A DNA stretch of 64,000 nt from Pyrus communis (lineage: Eukaryota > Streptophyta > Magnoliopsida > Rosales > Rosaceae): the NCBI RefSeq assembly GCF_963583255.1, contig NC_084804.1:26539061-26603060 (forward strand). Reading direction: 5' to 3'. The notes under the pieces were generated by a model. The model had not been told where the DNA came from. It did no database searches and saw only the letters and a list, made by a program, of their open reading frames with translations. This document shows positions 9,589-19,374 of the stretch, piece after piece. The position numbers and the translations under genes were made by a program. Numbering within the stretch: the stretch's first letter is position 1; every line of letters starts with the position of its first letter.

Positions 9589-10081
9589 CCGCAATTCCGG
9601 CTTTTTGAAATAGTGGCGCCTCTTCAATCTTTGAATACGCCTCTTCGATTTCTGAGCAGGCGCCCCTTCGATTTCTGAACTACGCCCCTTCGCTTTCTGA
9701 ACGACACGTGGTAGTGCAGATGCGACTCCTTTTGACAAAGCTGCACGCGTCTTCTGAAAAGCAGAGAAAGCGTCGCCGAACTTTGCGCTTGTCGGCTAAA
9801 GATATGTAGTTGCGGTGATGGCCTCCACGTGTTGTCTGAAAAGAAGAAATCTTTTGACAAAGTTGAACGCGTCTTCTGAAAAGCAGAGAAAGCGTCGCCA
9901 AAATTACGCCGGAAATTCCGGCTTTTTGAATCGGTGGACGCGTCGCCTTGGCTTTTTTATTGAGCTATCGATCACCACAACAAACACACTCTGAAGATTT
10001 CCCATTCCTGAAACTCGACTCCGGCCCTTTGTGAAATTTTTAACTCCATCCACCCCTTCTCTTTGAACACTTTTGAAAAAA
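9589..10081 (+). promoter_or_regulatory. Promoter-like region of the antisense ORF (element B)
   Basis: Contains ~22-bp tandem repeats (9616-9703, CTTCGATTTCTGA cores), G-boxes CACGTG at 9705-9710 and 9826-9831, a ~50-bp ACGCGT-containing unit twice (about 9727-9778 and 9850-9900) and a GCCGGAA/TTCCGGC palindrome (9908-9922). The TATA-like site of the other copies is altered here to TTTTTTATTGAG. Confidence 0.45.
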
Positions 10082-10624
10082 ATGGCAAACTCATCGAACC
10101 TTAGCTTAGATTTGAGTCTCAGCAGCGATCCGGTTGCGCCCCGTCAAGGTAATGTATGGCGCCCTTCTTTTTTATCTTCTAACGGTCCTCTTTCAGGTGA
10201 AGACTCTGTGATGCAGGACGCCACAACAGCTACAATAGTAGCTAAAAACCTCCTCACTCCAAAAGATAGTAGGCTGCTGTTAGGACGGTCCGATGAGTTG
10301 GCCGTTCAAGAGTCCCTCGCACTTAGTGTTCAGTGTGCGAGCTCTGTGTCCAACATGGGCCTACGCCTGCTTGCCCGCTCCCGTCAGGTGGAATCGTTGA
10401 TGGCAGAGGTGGAAAGACTTAAGCAAGAGATCCAGCAGCTTAAGTACGAGAATAGAAGTTTGCATGTGCTTGCAAATAACTATTCGTCAGGGATGAAGAG
10501 GAAGCTTGATGAGCTGCAAGAATCTGAGGGTCGAATTCACAGTGACCGTCAAAAGCTTGCGTCTTATCTCCAGAGGCACCTTTTTCCTGGGTCATCCAGC
10601 GCTTGGCCAAGTATTGAGGCTTGA
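10082..10624 (+). CDS. Antisense coiled-coil protein, truncated (element B copy)
   Basis: 180 residues, starting MANSSNLSLDLSLSS. The LxLxL motif and the coiled-coil stretch are present. A G-to-A change turns the tryptophan codon at residue 181 into TGA, removing the ~45-residue proline-rich MPPAS tail whose bases still follow to about 10768. Compared with the intact copies in A, F and G this is a C-terminal truncation. Whether it is still functional is unknown. Confidence 0.6.
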   Translation: MANSSNLSLDLSLSSDPVAPRQGNVWRPSFLSSNGPLSGEDSVMQDATTATIVAKNLLTPKDSRLLLGRSDELAVQESLALSVQCASSVSNMGLRLLARSRQVESLMAEVERLKQEIQQLKYENRSLHVLANNYSSGMKRKLDELQESEGRIHSDRQKLASYLQRHLFPGSSSAWPSIEA

Positions 10625-10859
10625 AATGCTCTAGCTCCGATGCCTCCCGCTCCGATGCCTTCCGCTTCGATGCCTCCCGCTTCGATGCCTCCCGCTTCAA
10701 TGCCTCCCGCTTCGATGCCTTCCTCTTCTGCACCTCGTAGTGGGACTTCACGCAAACAACCTTTGTGAAGCTCCACCTTTCTCCATGTTTAGTATCTTTC
10801 TTTTTTTCTTTTTCTTTTTCTTTTTTTTTTTTTTTTTTTTTTTATTAACATAAATAAAA

Positions 10860-11981
10860 TCAAACGGCATGGAATTGGTCCTTGAATGGAAGGTGATAAT
10901 TGAAGTGAACCGGCATTGGTTTGAATTCTAGTGTAGGTGCCTGATTAAAAAAAAATAGCAAGTTAGTATAAAATCTAATGGAATTTGGAAAAAAATACTT
11001 ACTTGTTTTGTCCGACAAGAACTCAATGACAAATACCACTCCTTTGAAAGTTTCAGGGATATTGGACTTGGCCAGATTGGAAGTGATGGTTATTACTTGT
11101 CCAATGTCATCAAATTTAACTTCTTTGGATTTTGTGGTTTCAAGAACATCCTCTTTGATGGATTCATGACATTCCCTACTTGTCACCTTTGGAAGGGCTT
11201 CCAAGATGTCTTTTTCACCTTCTTCTTCCTTGGAAGTCATGAATCTGCAAGGAATAGGGTTAAAAATAATGAAATTTGGAACAACCATACCTGTATTAGA
11301 TGGCATAGGAGCAATAGGAGCCTCCGGTAAAGGTGTTTCCACCCTTTCCGTGGGTTGGGTGTATTCCTCTTCCTTGTGATTTGATTTTGATGGTTGAGGG
11401 TCCGTTCCAACCTCCTTGTCACTTCTCAACATGATTTCCTTGGCAGTTTCAAATTCTCCCTTCTGAATTGCAATGGTTGAACTAGGGAGTTCGCCTTGGT
11501 CGCAAAATTGTCCTTCGAACTCCGCTATCTGCCCAATTTGCTTTTCCAGAGTAGTAAGTAATTGAAAAATCGTATCATTATCATTTGAATTACCTACATT
11601 ACTTTGGGCAGGTTGTGGTGGCTGCATAGGCGTTGAATAGAACTCCTCATACGGCTGCCAATATCCTTCTTGTTGAGCCTCATTGTCTTGATTTTGTGAG
11701 CCCTGCACCAAACAAATTAATTCATTAAGCTTTTGATTATAATCTATTGACGAACTTAAATTTGGTTGGGCATATTGAATATGAGGTTGTGGTGGCTGCC
11801 AATATCCTTCTTGTTGAACATGTTGAGGTTCCCACCACATAGAGTTTGAATGATCACTCCAATCCGAATTGTAAGTATTGGAAAACACGTTATTCCTTGA
11901 TTGAAGATTAAATATATCAACTCTTTGCATTTGGGACCTTTCCATGAGTTGTGACAAAAGAGAAGCATTATCAAGTGCCAT
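10860..11981 (-). CDS. gag-like ORF, intact (element B)
   Basis: 373 residues from MALDNASLLSQL to FHAV; I chose this ATG because F and G start at the same residue, although an in-frame ATG lies upstream. The first ~130 residues match the part of Athila gag after the CCHC zinc knuckle (SNTYN..W.DH, repeated YWQP). The last ~30 match the linker before RT (PTLEFKPMPVH). The capsid domain and the knuckle are absent. It lies directly after the PBS as gag should, followed by the antisense module. Probably a defective gag remnant that is still expressed; function unproven. Confidence 0.7.
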   Translation of the reverse strand: MALDNASLLSQLMERSQMQRVDIFNLQSRNNVFSNTYNSDWSDHSNSMWWEPQHVQQEGYWQPPQPHIQYAQPNLSSSIDYNQKLNELICLVQGSQNQDNEAQQEGYWQPYEEFYSTPMQPPQPAQSNVGNSNDNDTIFQLLTTLEKQIGQIAEFEGQFCDQGELPSSTIAIQKGEFETAKEIMLRSDKEVGTDPQPSKSNHKEEEYTQPTERVETPLPEAPIAPMPSNTGMVVPNFIIFNPIPCRFMTSKEEEGEKDILEALPKVTSRECHESIKEDVLETTKSKEVKFDDIGQVITITSNLAKSNIPETFKGVVFVIEFLSDKTSKYFFPNSIRFYTNLLFFFNQAPTLEFKPMPVHFNYHLPFKDQFHAV

Positions 11982-12075
11982 CTTGTTCTTAACAAACAAA
12001 ACACAAATAAAAAAAAAACTAAATCTAAAAGACAATACAGAAACAAACAATCCAAGGGATTAGCAAATTTTCTAA

Positions 12076-12093
12076 TCCCCGGCAACGGCGCCA
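12076..12093 (-). promoter_or_regulatory. Primer-binding site (tRNA-Asp), element B
   Basis: TCCCCGGCAACGGCGCCA on the plus strand equals the 3' end of plant tRNA-Asp including CCA. It lies five bases from the LTR edge at 12099. Confidence 0.92.
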
Positions 12094-12098
12094 AAATT

Positions 12099-14637
12099 TG
12101 ATGCGTGATTTATACGCACACAAATTAAACCCTCTTTTCGTCAAATTGTAGTATATGTATAAGTAGGGATCGTTCTAGACCGGGGATTAGGAGGGATTGT
12201 TAACCACTTGGATTTGACTCAAAAACGTAAAATAACAATATGAAACACTATACTAGACTCAAAGAATGCAAAACTAAAAATAAGAAAGATTAAGACTAAG
12301 ACTTAAACGAAATATGGGGGGATTGATTTTGGACGAATTTAAACTAAAATGGATAGATTGTAAAGAAAACAAATTGTAAATATGAAATTGACGGAAATGA
12401 ATGGATGGTATGGCTAGCTAAGGGGTTCATCTCCATACATGTTACACTTGCATAATAAAATGATTTCCAATTGCACTTCAATAAACCATGAATTCTCAAC
12501 ACCCCGGGTTAATTAGGTCCGCTTAAATTAACCGTCAAGTTTTCCTTAAGTTAATGAATTGGATGATTGCATACGACAACCCAAAGCATTCCTCACAAGT
12601 TCCCTACATGAATTGCATAATAGAGAAACAAGCAAGAATCATTAAGCATCATGAAAACTATAAGTGTTGACGAGGCATTCGTTACTATGATTGCATGAAA
12701 CTTATGCCAAGAATTCGTTTAACGCGATTGTTTATAAGCAACCTCCACTACTTGTGAATATAAGTTCATAACGATTAGGTGAAACTCACTTATATTCTAG
12801 CGTCATATTCATGCATGAAAATTAAGCGCGCATTCTTAATAAACATACATAAATAAGTTATCAATCAAACGGTTAAACAAATTGAATCCACAACTTATGA
12901 AACGCAATTAGAAGTAATCAAATCAAAATGCAAGCATAAACATATATTTCGAATCCCCCCCTAGCTAAAGGGGGGGTTTAGTTCCTCATACAAAACAAAG
13001 AGAATTGAAATTAAACATTGAAATCAAAGAAACGCCTAAACATTCCAACAACTCAAACTTGAATTGTATGAACGTTTAGGCCCTCTTCTCTTCCTCTTTA
13101 TTGTAGCATAAGGTCTAGGGATAATTGGTTTGGGGGATGGAAGTGTGGAATGGAAAAGGAGTGGTGGAGAAAATGGTGCAGAAAATGGAGAGAAACTCAC
13201 GGCTAGAGAAGGAATGGAGTGTTTGTGTTGTGGTATCTACAATGGAATGAGATGATTTGAATGATGGGAATGCAAGGGTATTTATAGGAGGAGTGGAGAT
13301 GTATATGGCTATTTGTTTAAGGTGTTTGTGTGGAGGAATGATGGAGAATTGCATGTGGAATGGCTGCAATGATGAAGAATGAAAGCTGGAAAATAAAAGG
13401 GAAAGCTGGAAATCTGAAAATGCAAATGGGAATCCTGAAATGCAAAGGTGGCCACGGTTTTGAGTGTGTTTTGTGTTGGAAATGCATGTGAATGCATGTG
13501 AATGTTGTTTGTGTGAAGTGTGTGTGGGTTAAAGAGTGAATGGTGGTGTAATGATGAAGTGTGATGGCTGAAAATGTCAAGGGAAATGCATGTGATTGCA
13601 TGGCAAAGAATTTCAGGATGCATGTGTGTTGGTGTGTTGTGTGATTGTTTTGTGGTTTAAGTGGCTTAATTAAAGAATGGGAGTGCATGTGGCTTAGGTG
13701 GTGTAATGATGAAGTGGGAATTGAAAGAATGTGGTTGGAAAGTGGAAGGGAAGGCACGGCACAAAGGGGGAAGTGTTGGAAATGCATGTGATGCATGCCA
13801 ATGTTGTCTTTTGGTGCATGTGTGTGTTGAATGGTGTCCTTTAATTATGCACGGTTTAGGGCTGTTAAGGGGAGAGAAATGGGAGTGAATGTGGTTTAAT
13901 GATGAAGGGGGAAAGCTTGGAAAGCATGTGGCAAGGTTGGTTGCATGATGATGATGCATGTGAGTTGAAATGCATATGTTTAAATGGTTGAAATGTGTAG
14001 ATGATTATGAGTATGATAAGTGATAAGTGAATGATGTATTAAGTGATAAATGAATGATATGTTAAGTGATAAATGAATGATATGTGGTGAGTGATAAGTG
14101 AATGGAAGTGATAAGTGATAAGTGAATGGAAGTGATAAGTGATAAGTGAATGGAAGTGATAAGTGATAAGTGAATGGTTTGATAAGTGAATGATATGATA
14201 AGTGAATGCTTATAATAAGTGAATGATATGATAAGTGAATGATTTAAGTGTTTAAAATAGGGAACAAAGCCCTTCATTGCATGGCAAGGAAGGGAGACAC
14301 AAGGAAACACACGACAATGTCCTAAGGCTGCAAGGAATGTTGTTTTTGTGTTCTAAAATGCGTAGGAGTCTTCAATGATGCTTAAACATGAGGTCTTTTA
14401 GGATTTAACTTTCCTACTTCAAGTCTTTAATTTCGTCCATCCTCTTGGCTCCAAGCATATGATATCCATTCCAATCTCTAATTTGCTCCAAAAGGCTCCA
14501 AAAGGCATCCTTTTGCATACCTTGCCCTTAGAACCTGAAAACACACAAAAGAAGCATAAAGGACTAAAATAACTAGAGAAACATAACGTAAATGCACGAG
14601 AACAAGCCATTTAAGTCGCATGAATATGCTCCTATCA
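12099..14637 (-). mobile_element. 5' LTR of element B
   Basis: Complete, 2539 bp, with reverse-complement ends TGATGCGTG and CCTATCA. TATA box (TATTTATA on the plus strand) at 13279-13286. The C/G hairpin is near 12956-12976. The U3 part is enlarged by a GATAAGTGAATG-type satellite. Confidence 0.9.
14000..14240 (-). repeat. Minisatellite in U3 of element B LTR
   Basis: Repeated GATAAGTGAATG and AAGTGATAAGTG units with small variations. Related units (TTCACTTATCAC) occur in the LTRs of A, C, F and G. Confidence 0.75.
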
Positions 14638-16086
14638 GCTAGCTAAGGGGTTCATCTTCACATATGTTACACTTGCATAATAAAATGATTTCCAATTGCA
14701 TTTCAATAAACCATGAAACTCAACACCCCGGGTTAACCGTGATGCACTAATTAACCTTCAAATCTTCCTAACGTTATTGAATTGGATGGGTTAGCGCATA
14801 CAACAATTCAAAACATTCCCCACAAGTCCTCAACATGAATGCATAGAAGAGGTACAAGCAAGAATCATTACGCTCTATGAAAATTATAAGTGTTGACGAG
14901 GCATTCGTTACTATGGAATACGCATGAAACTTATGCCAAGAATTTGTTTAACGCGATTGTTTATAAGCAACCTCCACTACTTGTGAATATAAGTTCGTAA
15001 CTATTAGGTGAAACTCACTTATATTCTAGCGTCATATTCATGCATGAAAATTAAGTGTGCACTCTCAATGAACATACATAAATAAGTTATCAATCAAACA
15101 GTTAAACGAATTGAATCCACAACTTATGAAACGCAATTAGAAGTATTCAAATCAAAATGCAAGCATAAACATATATTTGAATCACCCCCTAACCAAGGGG
15201 GGTTTAGTTCCTCATGGTACAAAACAAAGAGAATCAAAGAAACACCTAAACATTCCAACAACTCAAACTTGAATTGTATGAACGTTTAGGCCCTCTTATC
15301 ATCCATTCCTCATTCGTACAAAACAAAGAGCATTGAAATTAAACATTGAAATCAAAGAAACACCTAAACATTCCAACAACTCAAACTTGAATTGTATGAA
15401 CGTTTAGGCACTCTTCTCTTCCTCTTCGTTGTGGCACAAGGTCTAAGGTGAGTTTGATGGTGTGAATGGTTTGGGGAGTGGTGTTTGGATTAATAGGGAA
15501 GGCACGGCACAAGGGTGGTTTGATGTCTACATTTCTGCAATGGATGAGTTTATGGAAGAGTGTTTGGAATGGATGAATTTCTGGCACAAAGGCCTTATTT
15601 CTGTGGTGAATGGATGTGATAAGTGATATGTGATAAGTGATTGAGTGTATGATATGATAAGTGGTGAATGATAAGATAAGTGATGAGTGATAAGTGATAA
15701 GTGATAAGTGATAAGTGATATGATATGTGATGATAAGTAATGATATGTGGGAGTGTGGCTGAAATGAAGGAGTGGAATGTTGGAATGTTATGCACGGCTA
15801 AGGAAATTGGAAAGGTTTAAATGTCCTAAAACTAAAGGGAACAAGGTTCCAACACTTTGGTCTTCAATTAGGTCTTCAATTTCGTCCAACACTTTGGCTC
15901 CAAGCATAAGCTATCCATCCTTAGCCCAAAAGTGCTCCAAAAGTCTCCAAAATGCATCTTTTTGCTCCTTTAGCCCTTTGGACCTACAAACACACGAAAA
16001 TAGCTTAAAGTACTAAAATAACTAAAGAAACATAACGTAAATGCACGAGAACAAGCCATTTAAGTCGCATGAATATGCTCCTATCA
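14638..16086 (-). mobile_element. LTR fragment C (minus orientation)
   Basis: Ends in CCTATCA at 16086 and is cut at 14638 by element B. It aligns almost base for base with 56249-57683, the 5' LTR of element G, including a tandem stem-loop duplication and GATAAGTG repeats. Its right flank is GGCAAGGCG of the D integrase, the same as for G. The rest of C should lie left of element A, outside the window. Confidence 0.85.
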
Positions 16087-16513
16087 GGCAAGGCGTGCCA
16101 TCTTCCCGTGGAGTTGGAGCATAAAGCTCTTTGGGCCGTCAAGAAGTTCAACATGCACTTAGATGAAGCGGGAAGTCATAGGAAATTCCAATTGAATGAG
16201 CTTGATGAAATACGGCACGAGGCGTACGAGAATGCAAGCATTTACAAGCAAAAGACCAAAGCTTTCCATTGGGCAGAAAGTGCTATTGTTCAATTCCCGT
16301 TTACGTTTGTTTCCCGGTAAGTTACGTTCCAAGTGGATTGGACCGTTTGTTATTACTAATGTTTTTGATCATGGTGCAGTCCAAATCCAAAGCTTGAAAA
16401 TGGGACATGAATTTAAGGTGAACGGGCATCGTTTGAAGCCCTATCATGAGAACTTTGTGGAGCACATCGTGGATGACACCCCCTTGGCTGCCGTGGGCTC
16501 CAATCTGGAGTGA
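16087..16513 (+). pseudogene. Integrase C-terminal fragment of element D
   Basis: Starts at [19 protein letters not shown], the segment just after the integrase catalytic core, and ends GSNLE at the original pol stop. Compared with the second copy at 57684-58142, 32 bases are missing near 16268. The gap is bounded by a CCAT repeat and shifts the frame. The DDE core lies upstream of C, outside the window. The 39 bases after the stop lead into the element E insertion. Confidence 0.85.
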
Positions 16514-16552
16514 TTGGGTTCTTCGTCCAGCTGTACGACGTTAAAGCAAGCG

Positions 16553-18654
16553 TGATAGGAGCATATTCATGCGACTTAATTAGCTTGTTCTCGTGCATTT
16601 ATGTTGTGTTTATTTAGTTATTTTAGTGTTTAAGGCCACTTTTGTGTATTTTCAGATTATAAGGCCAAAGTGTGCAAGAAGATGCAAATTGGAGTCTTTT
16701 GGAGCGAAAGAGGAATGAATGAGTTTAAGACTTGAAGAAACGACGAATTCCTACTCCAATGATGAATTCTTACCAAAACGAGGAATCCTACTCAAACAAG
16801 GTTTCCTATTTTAGGAAAGTTAATCCTAAGTTTCCCGTTTTGGTAACCTTTCCTAATCTTAAACGTCCGTATTTTCTAGCCACTTTGAAGTCTTTGTAGG
16901 CGCTTTAGGACACAAAACGAAGGCCCTAGTCCAAATTCTAGCCCTAAGCCGTGCCTTTCCCTTTGTTTCCTTCCCTTGCCGTGCAAGGGGGGGCACTTTG
17001 GTCCCATTTTATGCACAAAAATCCTAACCCTAATAACCCTAATTCATTTTTATTCACTAGCCGTCACACCCTAATTGATTCAGCCACTCTCTCCCATTTC
17101 CTCCATAAGCCGTAGCCATTCACCCTAATTCCATCCCATTTTATTCCCTTTCTAGCCGTGGCCCCCATTTTATCAAAGAACCTAATTCATGCAGCCGCAC
17201 CTTTTTTTTCTAACCCTAGTCTCCATTCTTTTTTTATTCTTTTCAGATTTTGACCTTTGATTTTTACCCTAGCAGCCACCATATTATTTTATTCTCCATT
17301 CAGATCATGGAGCCAAAAAAAAACCCTAATTTAATCCCTCTTGCCGCAAGTCCCCATCCAATTGACCCGAGCTCTCTCTCATTCATCATTCATTATTTTA
17401 ATTCATTCAGCCACACATCTCCATTCTCTAAAAAAAAGAGCCGCAGCCACCAACCCATAACCCCCCTTTCATCCGTGCATTCACAATTAATTTTTCAGCC
17501 ACATTCACAACCTTGCCGAACCCCCAAACCATCCTAAACCCATCTATAAACCAACACCATTTAACCTCACTGCCGCAAGAAGAAGAAAGGAGAAAGAGGA
17601 GCTTGGACGCGCCGAAATTCACGTGGATTCGTTGGGCGTTCTAGGTGTAATCAATCCTTTGTGCTTTATGTTTAAATTCAATTGTATTTTTCTTTTTGTG
17701 AACATGAGAGGCTAAACCCCTATTTAGCTAGGGGGTGATTCAAAACCATGTTTATGCTTGCAATATGAATTGATTACTTTTGGTTGGAATTTCATGAATG
17801 GTGAATTCAATTTGTTTAACTGCTTGATCGATAACTTATTTATGTATGTTGATTGAGAGTGCCCGCTTAATTTTCATGCATGAATATGACGCTAGAATAT
17901 AAGTGAATTTCACCTAATAGTTATGAACTTATTTTCACAAGTAGTGGATGTTGCTTATAAACAATCGCGTTAAATGAATTCTTGGCACTAGTTTCATGCT
18001 CATCATAGTAACGAATGCCTCGTCAACACTTATAGTTTTCATGATGCTTAATGATCTTTGATTGTATCTTTATTGTGCTTTTCACGTAAAGGACTTTTAG
18101 AGAATGTTTTGAATTGCGTTGCGCTAACCCATCTAATTCATTAACTTAAGGAAAACTTGACGGTTAATTTAAGCGGACCTAATTAACCCGGGGTGTTGAG
18201 TTTCATAATTCATCGAAAGACCAACCGAAAATCATCTTGTATGCAAGTGTGACATGTGTGGAGAAGAACCTTCTAGCTAGCATTCCATCCATATTTTCGT
18301 CACATTCATTTTTGCATTCTGCCTTTAAATTACAATCTGTGTATTTAGTTTAATTTCGTCAAAACCTCAATCCCCCTTTACCTTAGTGTCTAATTTAGTT
18401 AGAAAGTGTCTTAGTTTGTGTTTATAAGTGTTTTGTATTCTTTGAGTCTTTTGATTTGTGTTAGTGTTTTATTGTTTAGTTTTGCATTCTTTGAGTCTAG
18501 TTTAGTGTTTTAACGTTTGTTTTACATTTTTGAGTCAGTTTCCAAGTGATTTAGTAATCCCTCCTAATCCCCGGTCTAGAACGATCCCTACTTGCATCTT
18601 TACTACAATTGTCACAAGAGGGTTTTAATTTGTGTGCTTAATTAGTTCGCATCA
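16553..18654 (+). mobile_element. 5' LTR of element E
   Basis: 2102 bp, TGATAGGAGC to GTTCGCATCA. A TATAAA lies at 17545-17550. It differs from the 3' LTR by a handful of substitutions and a 7-bp indel noticed by eye. Confidence 0.92.
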
Positions 18655-18660
18655 AATTTT

Positions 18661-18678
18661 TGGCGCCGTTGCCGGGGA
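18661..18678 (+). promoter_or_regulatory. Primer-binding site (tRNA-Asp), element E
   Basis: TGGCGCCGTTGCCGGGGA, an 18-base perfect complement to the tRNA-Asp 3' end, six bases after the LTR. Confidence 0.93.
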
Positions 18679-19146
18679 TTAGCAACTTTGCTAATCCCTT
18701 GGTTCTTTTCTTTTTGGTTTAGTTGTTTCAGTTTTAGTTTCTAACTTAGTGTTGTTTTCTTTGTTTGTTGTTACTTTTGATATTTGATTTAGTTCTCTTT
18801 CTTTGATTTTAGGTACTAGAGAAGTAAGATATGGATTTTGCTAGCATTCAAGCTCAATTGGCAAATCTTACTTCTCAATTGTCGCCGTATGCCGAAAGGA
18901 CCACAATGCAGAGTGTCCCTGATGCGAGATTTATACGCACACAAATTAAACCCTCTTTTTGACAATTGTAGTATAGGTGCAAGTAGGGATCGTTCTGGAC
19001 CGGGGATTAGGAGGGATTGTTAATCACTTGGATTTGACTCAAAAACGTAAAAACGTAATATAAAACACTAAACTAGACTCAAAGAATGTAAAACTAAACT
19101 TTAAAACACTAAGACAAACCAAAAGACTCAAAACAACACAAACACA

Positions 19147-19186
19147 CTCAAATCTGCCTAAAAACCACTTTCTGGGCAGATTTGAG
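19147..19186 (-). other. LTR hairpin 1 (CTCAAATCTGCC arms)
   Basis: Perfect 12-bp arms CTCAAATCTGCC and GGCAGATTTGAG with a 16-base loop. A second hairpin 188 bases on has a matching double change. Confidence 0.65.
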
Positions 19187-19334
19187 CACAAACACAAATT
19201 TGGACGAAATTAAGTAATAACTTGACTCAAGAATGTAAAAACACAATATAAAACACTAAACTAACTCAAAGAATGTAAAACTAAACACTTAAAACATTAA
19301 AACAAACCAAAAGACTCAAACATCACCCAAAACA

Positions 19335-19374
19335 CTCAAAACTGCCTTAAAATCACTTTCTGGGCAGTTTTGAG
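19335..19374 (-). other. LTR hairpin 2 (CTCAAAACTGCC arms)
   Basis: Perfect 12-bp arms CTCAAAACTGCC and GGCAGTTTTGAG. Relative to hairpin 1 one T-A pair is replaced by A-T on both arms, a compensatory change. The same pair of hairpins occurs in the right LTR of G at 55812-55851 and 56000-56039. Confidence 0.65.

Larger units (their letters stand above)
8811..10859 (+). repeat. Antisense module, copy in element B
   Basis: Same block as in element A, in inverted orientation. It runs from the GCATTGAGGCTT junction through the 73-residue ORF, promoter-like region and truncated coiled-coil ORF to a T-rich tract (10798-10843) beside the gag-like stop codon. Confidence 0.75.
6602..14637 (-). mobile_element. 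Element B: non-autonomous Athila-type retrotransposon, 3' LTR cut by element A
   Basis: Read on the minus strand: 5' LTR (12099-14637), PBS (12076-12093), intact gag-like ORF (10860-11981), antisense module (8811-10859), 3' non-coding region, PPT (6951-6961) and the first 345 bases of the 3' LTR (6602-6946). That LTR piece looks identical by eye to 14293-14637 of the 5' LTR. B is inserted in the LTR of fragment C. The right flank is GCTAG and the left flank is outside the window. Confidence 0.88.

Noticed and set aside
12076..12093. tRNA-Asp-like sequence
   Set aside because: Only the last 18 bases match and the position next to the LTR fits a primer-binding site. There is no cloverleaf or anticodon arm.
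13115..13959. Several minus-strand ORFs of 80-160 residues rich in H, S, T and P in LTR U3 regions (also 20299-21313 and 49476-50300)
   Set aside because: Low-complexity translations of U3 satellite sequence, not conserved between LTRs, with no domain.
17030..17110. CCCTAA motifs in the E LTRs, resembling plant telomere repeats
   Set aside because: The motifs are scattered and irregular (CCCTAATAACCCTAATTC), not a tandem CCCTAAA array, and recur in every copy of the LTR.
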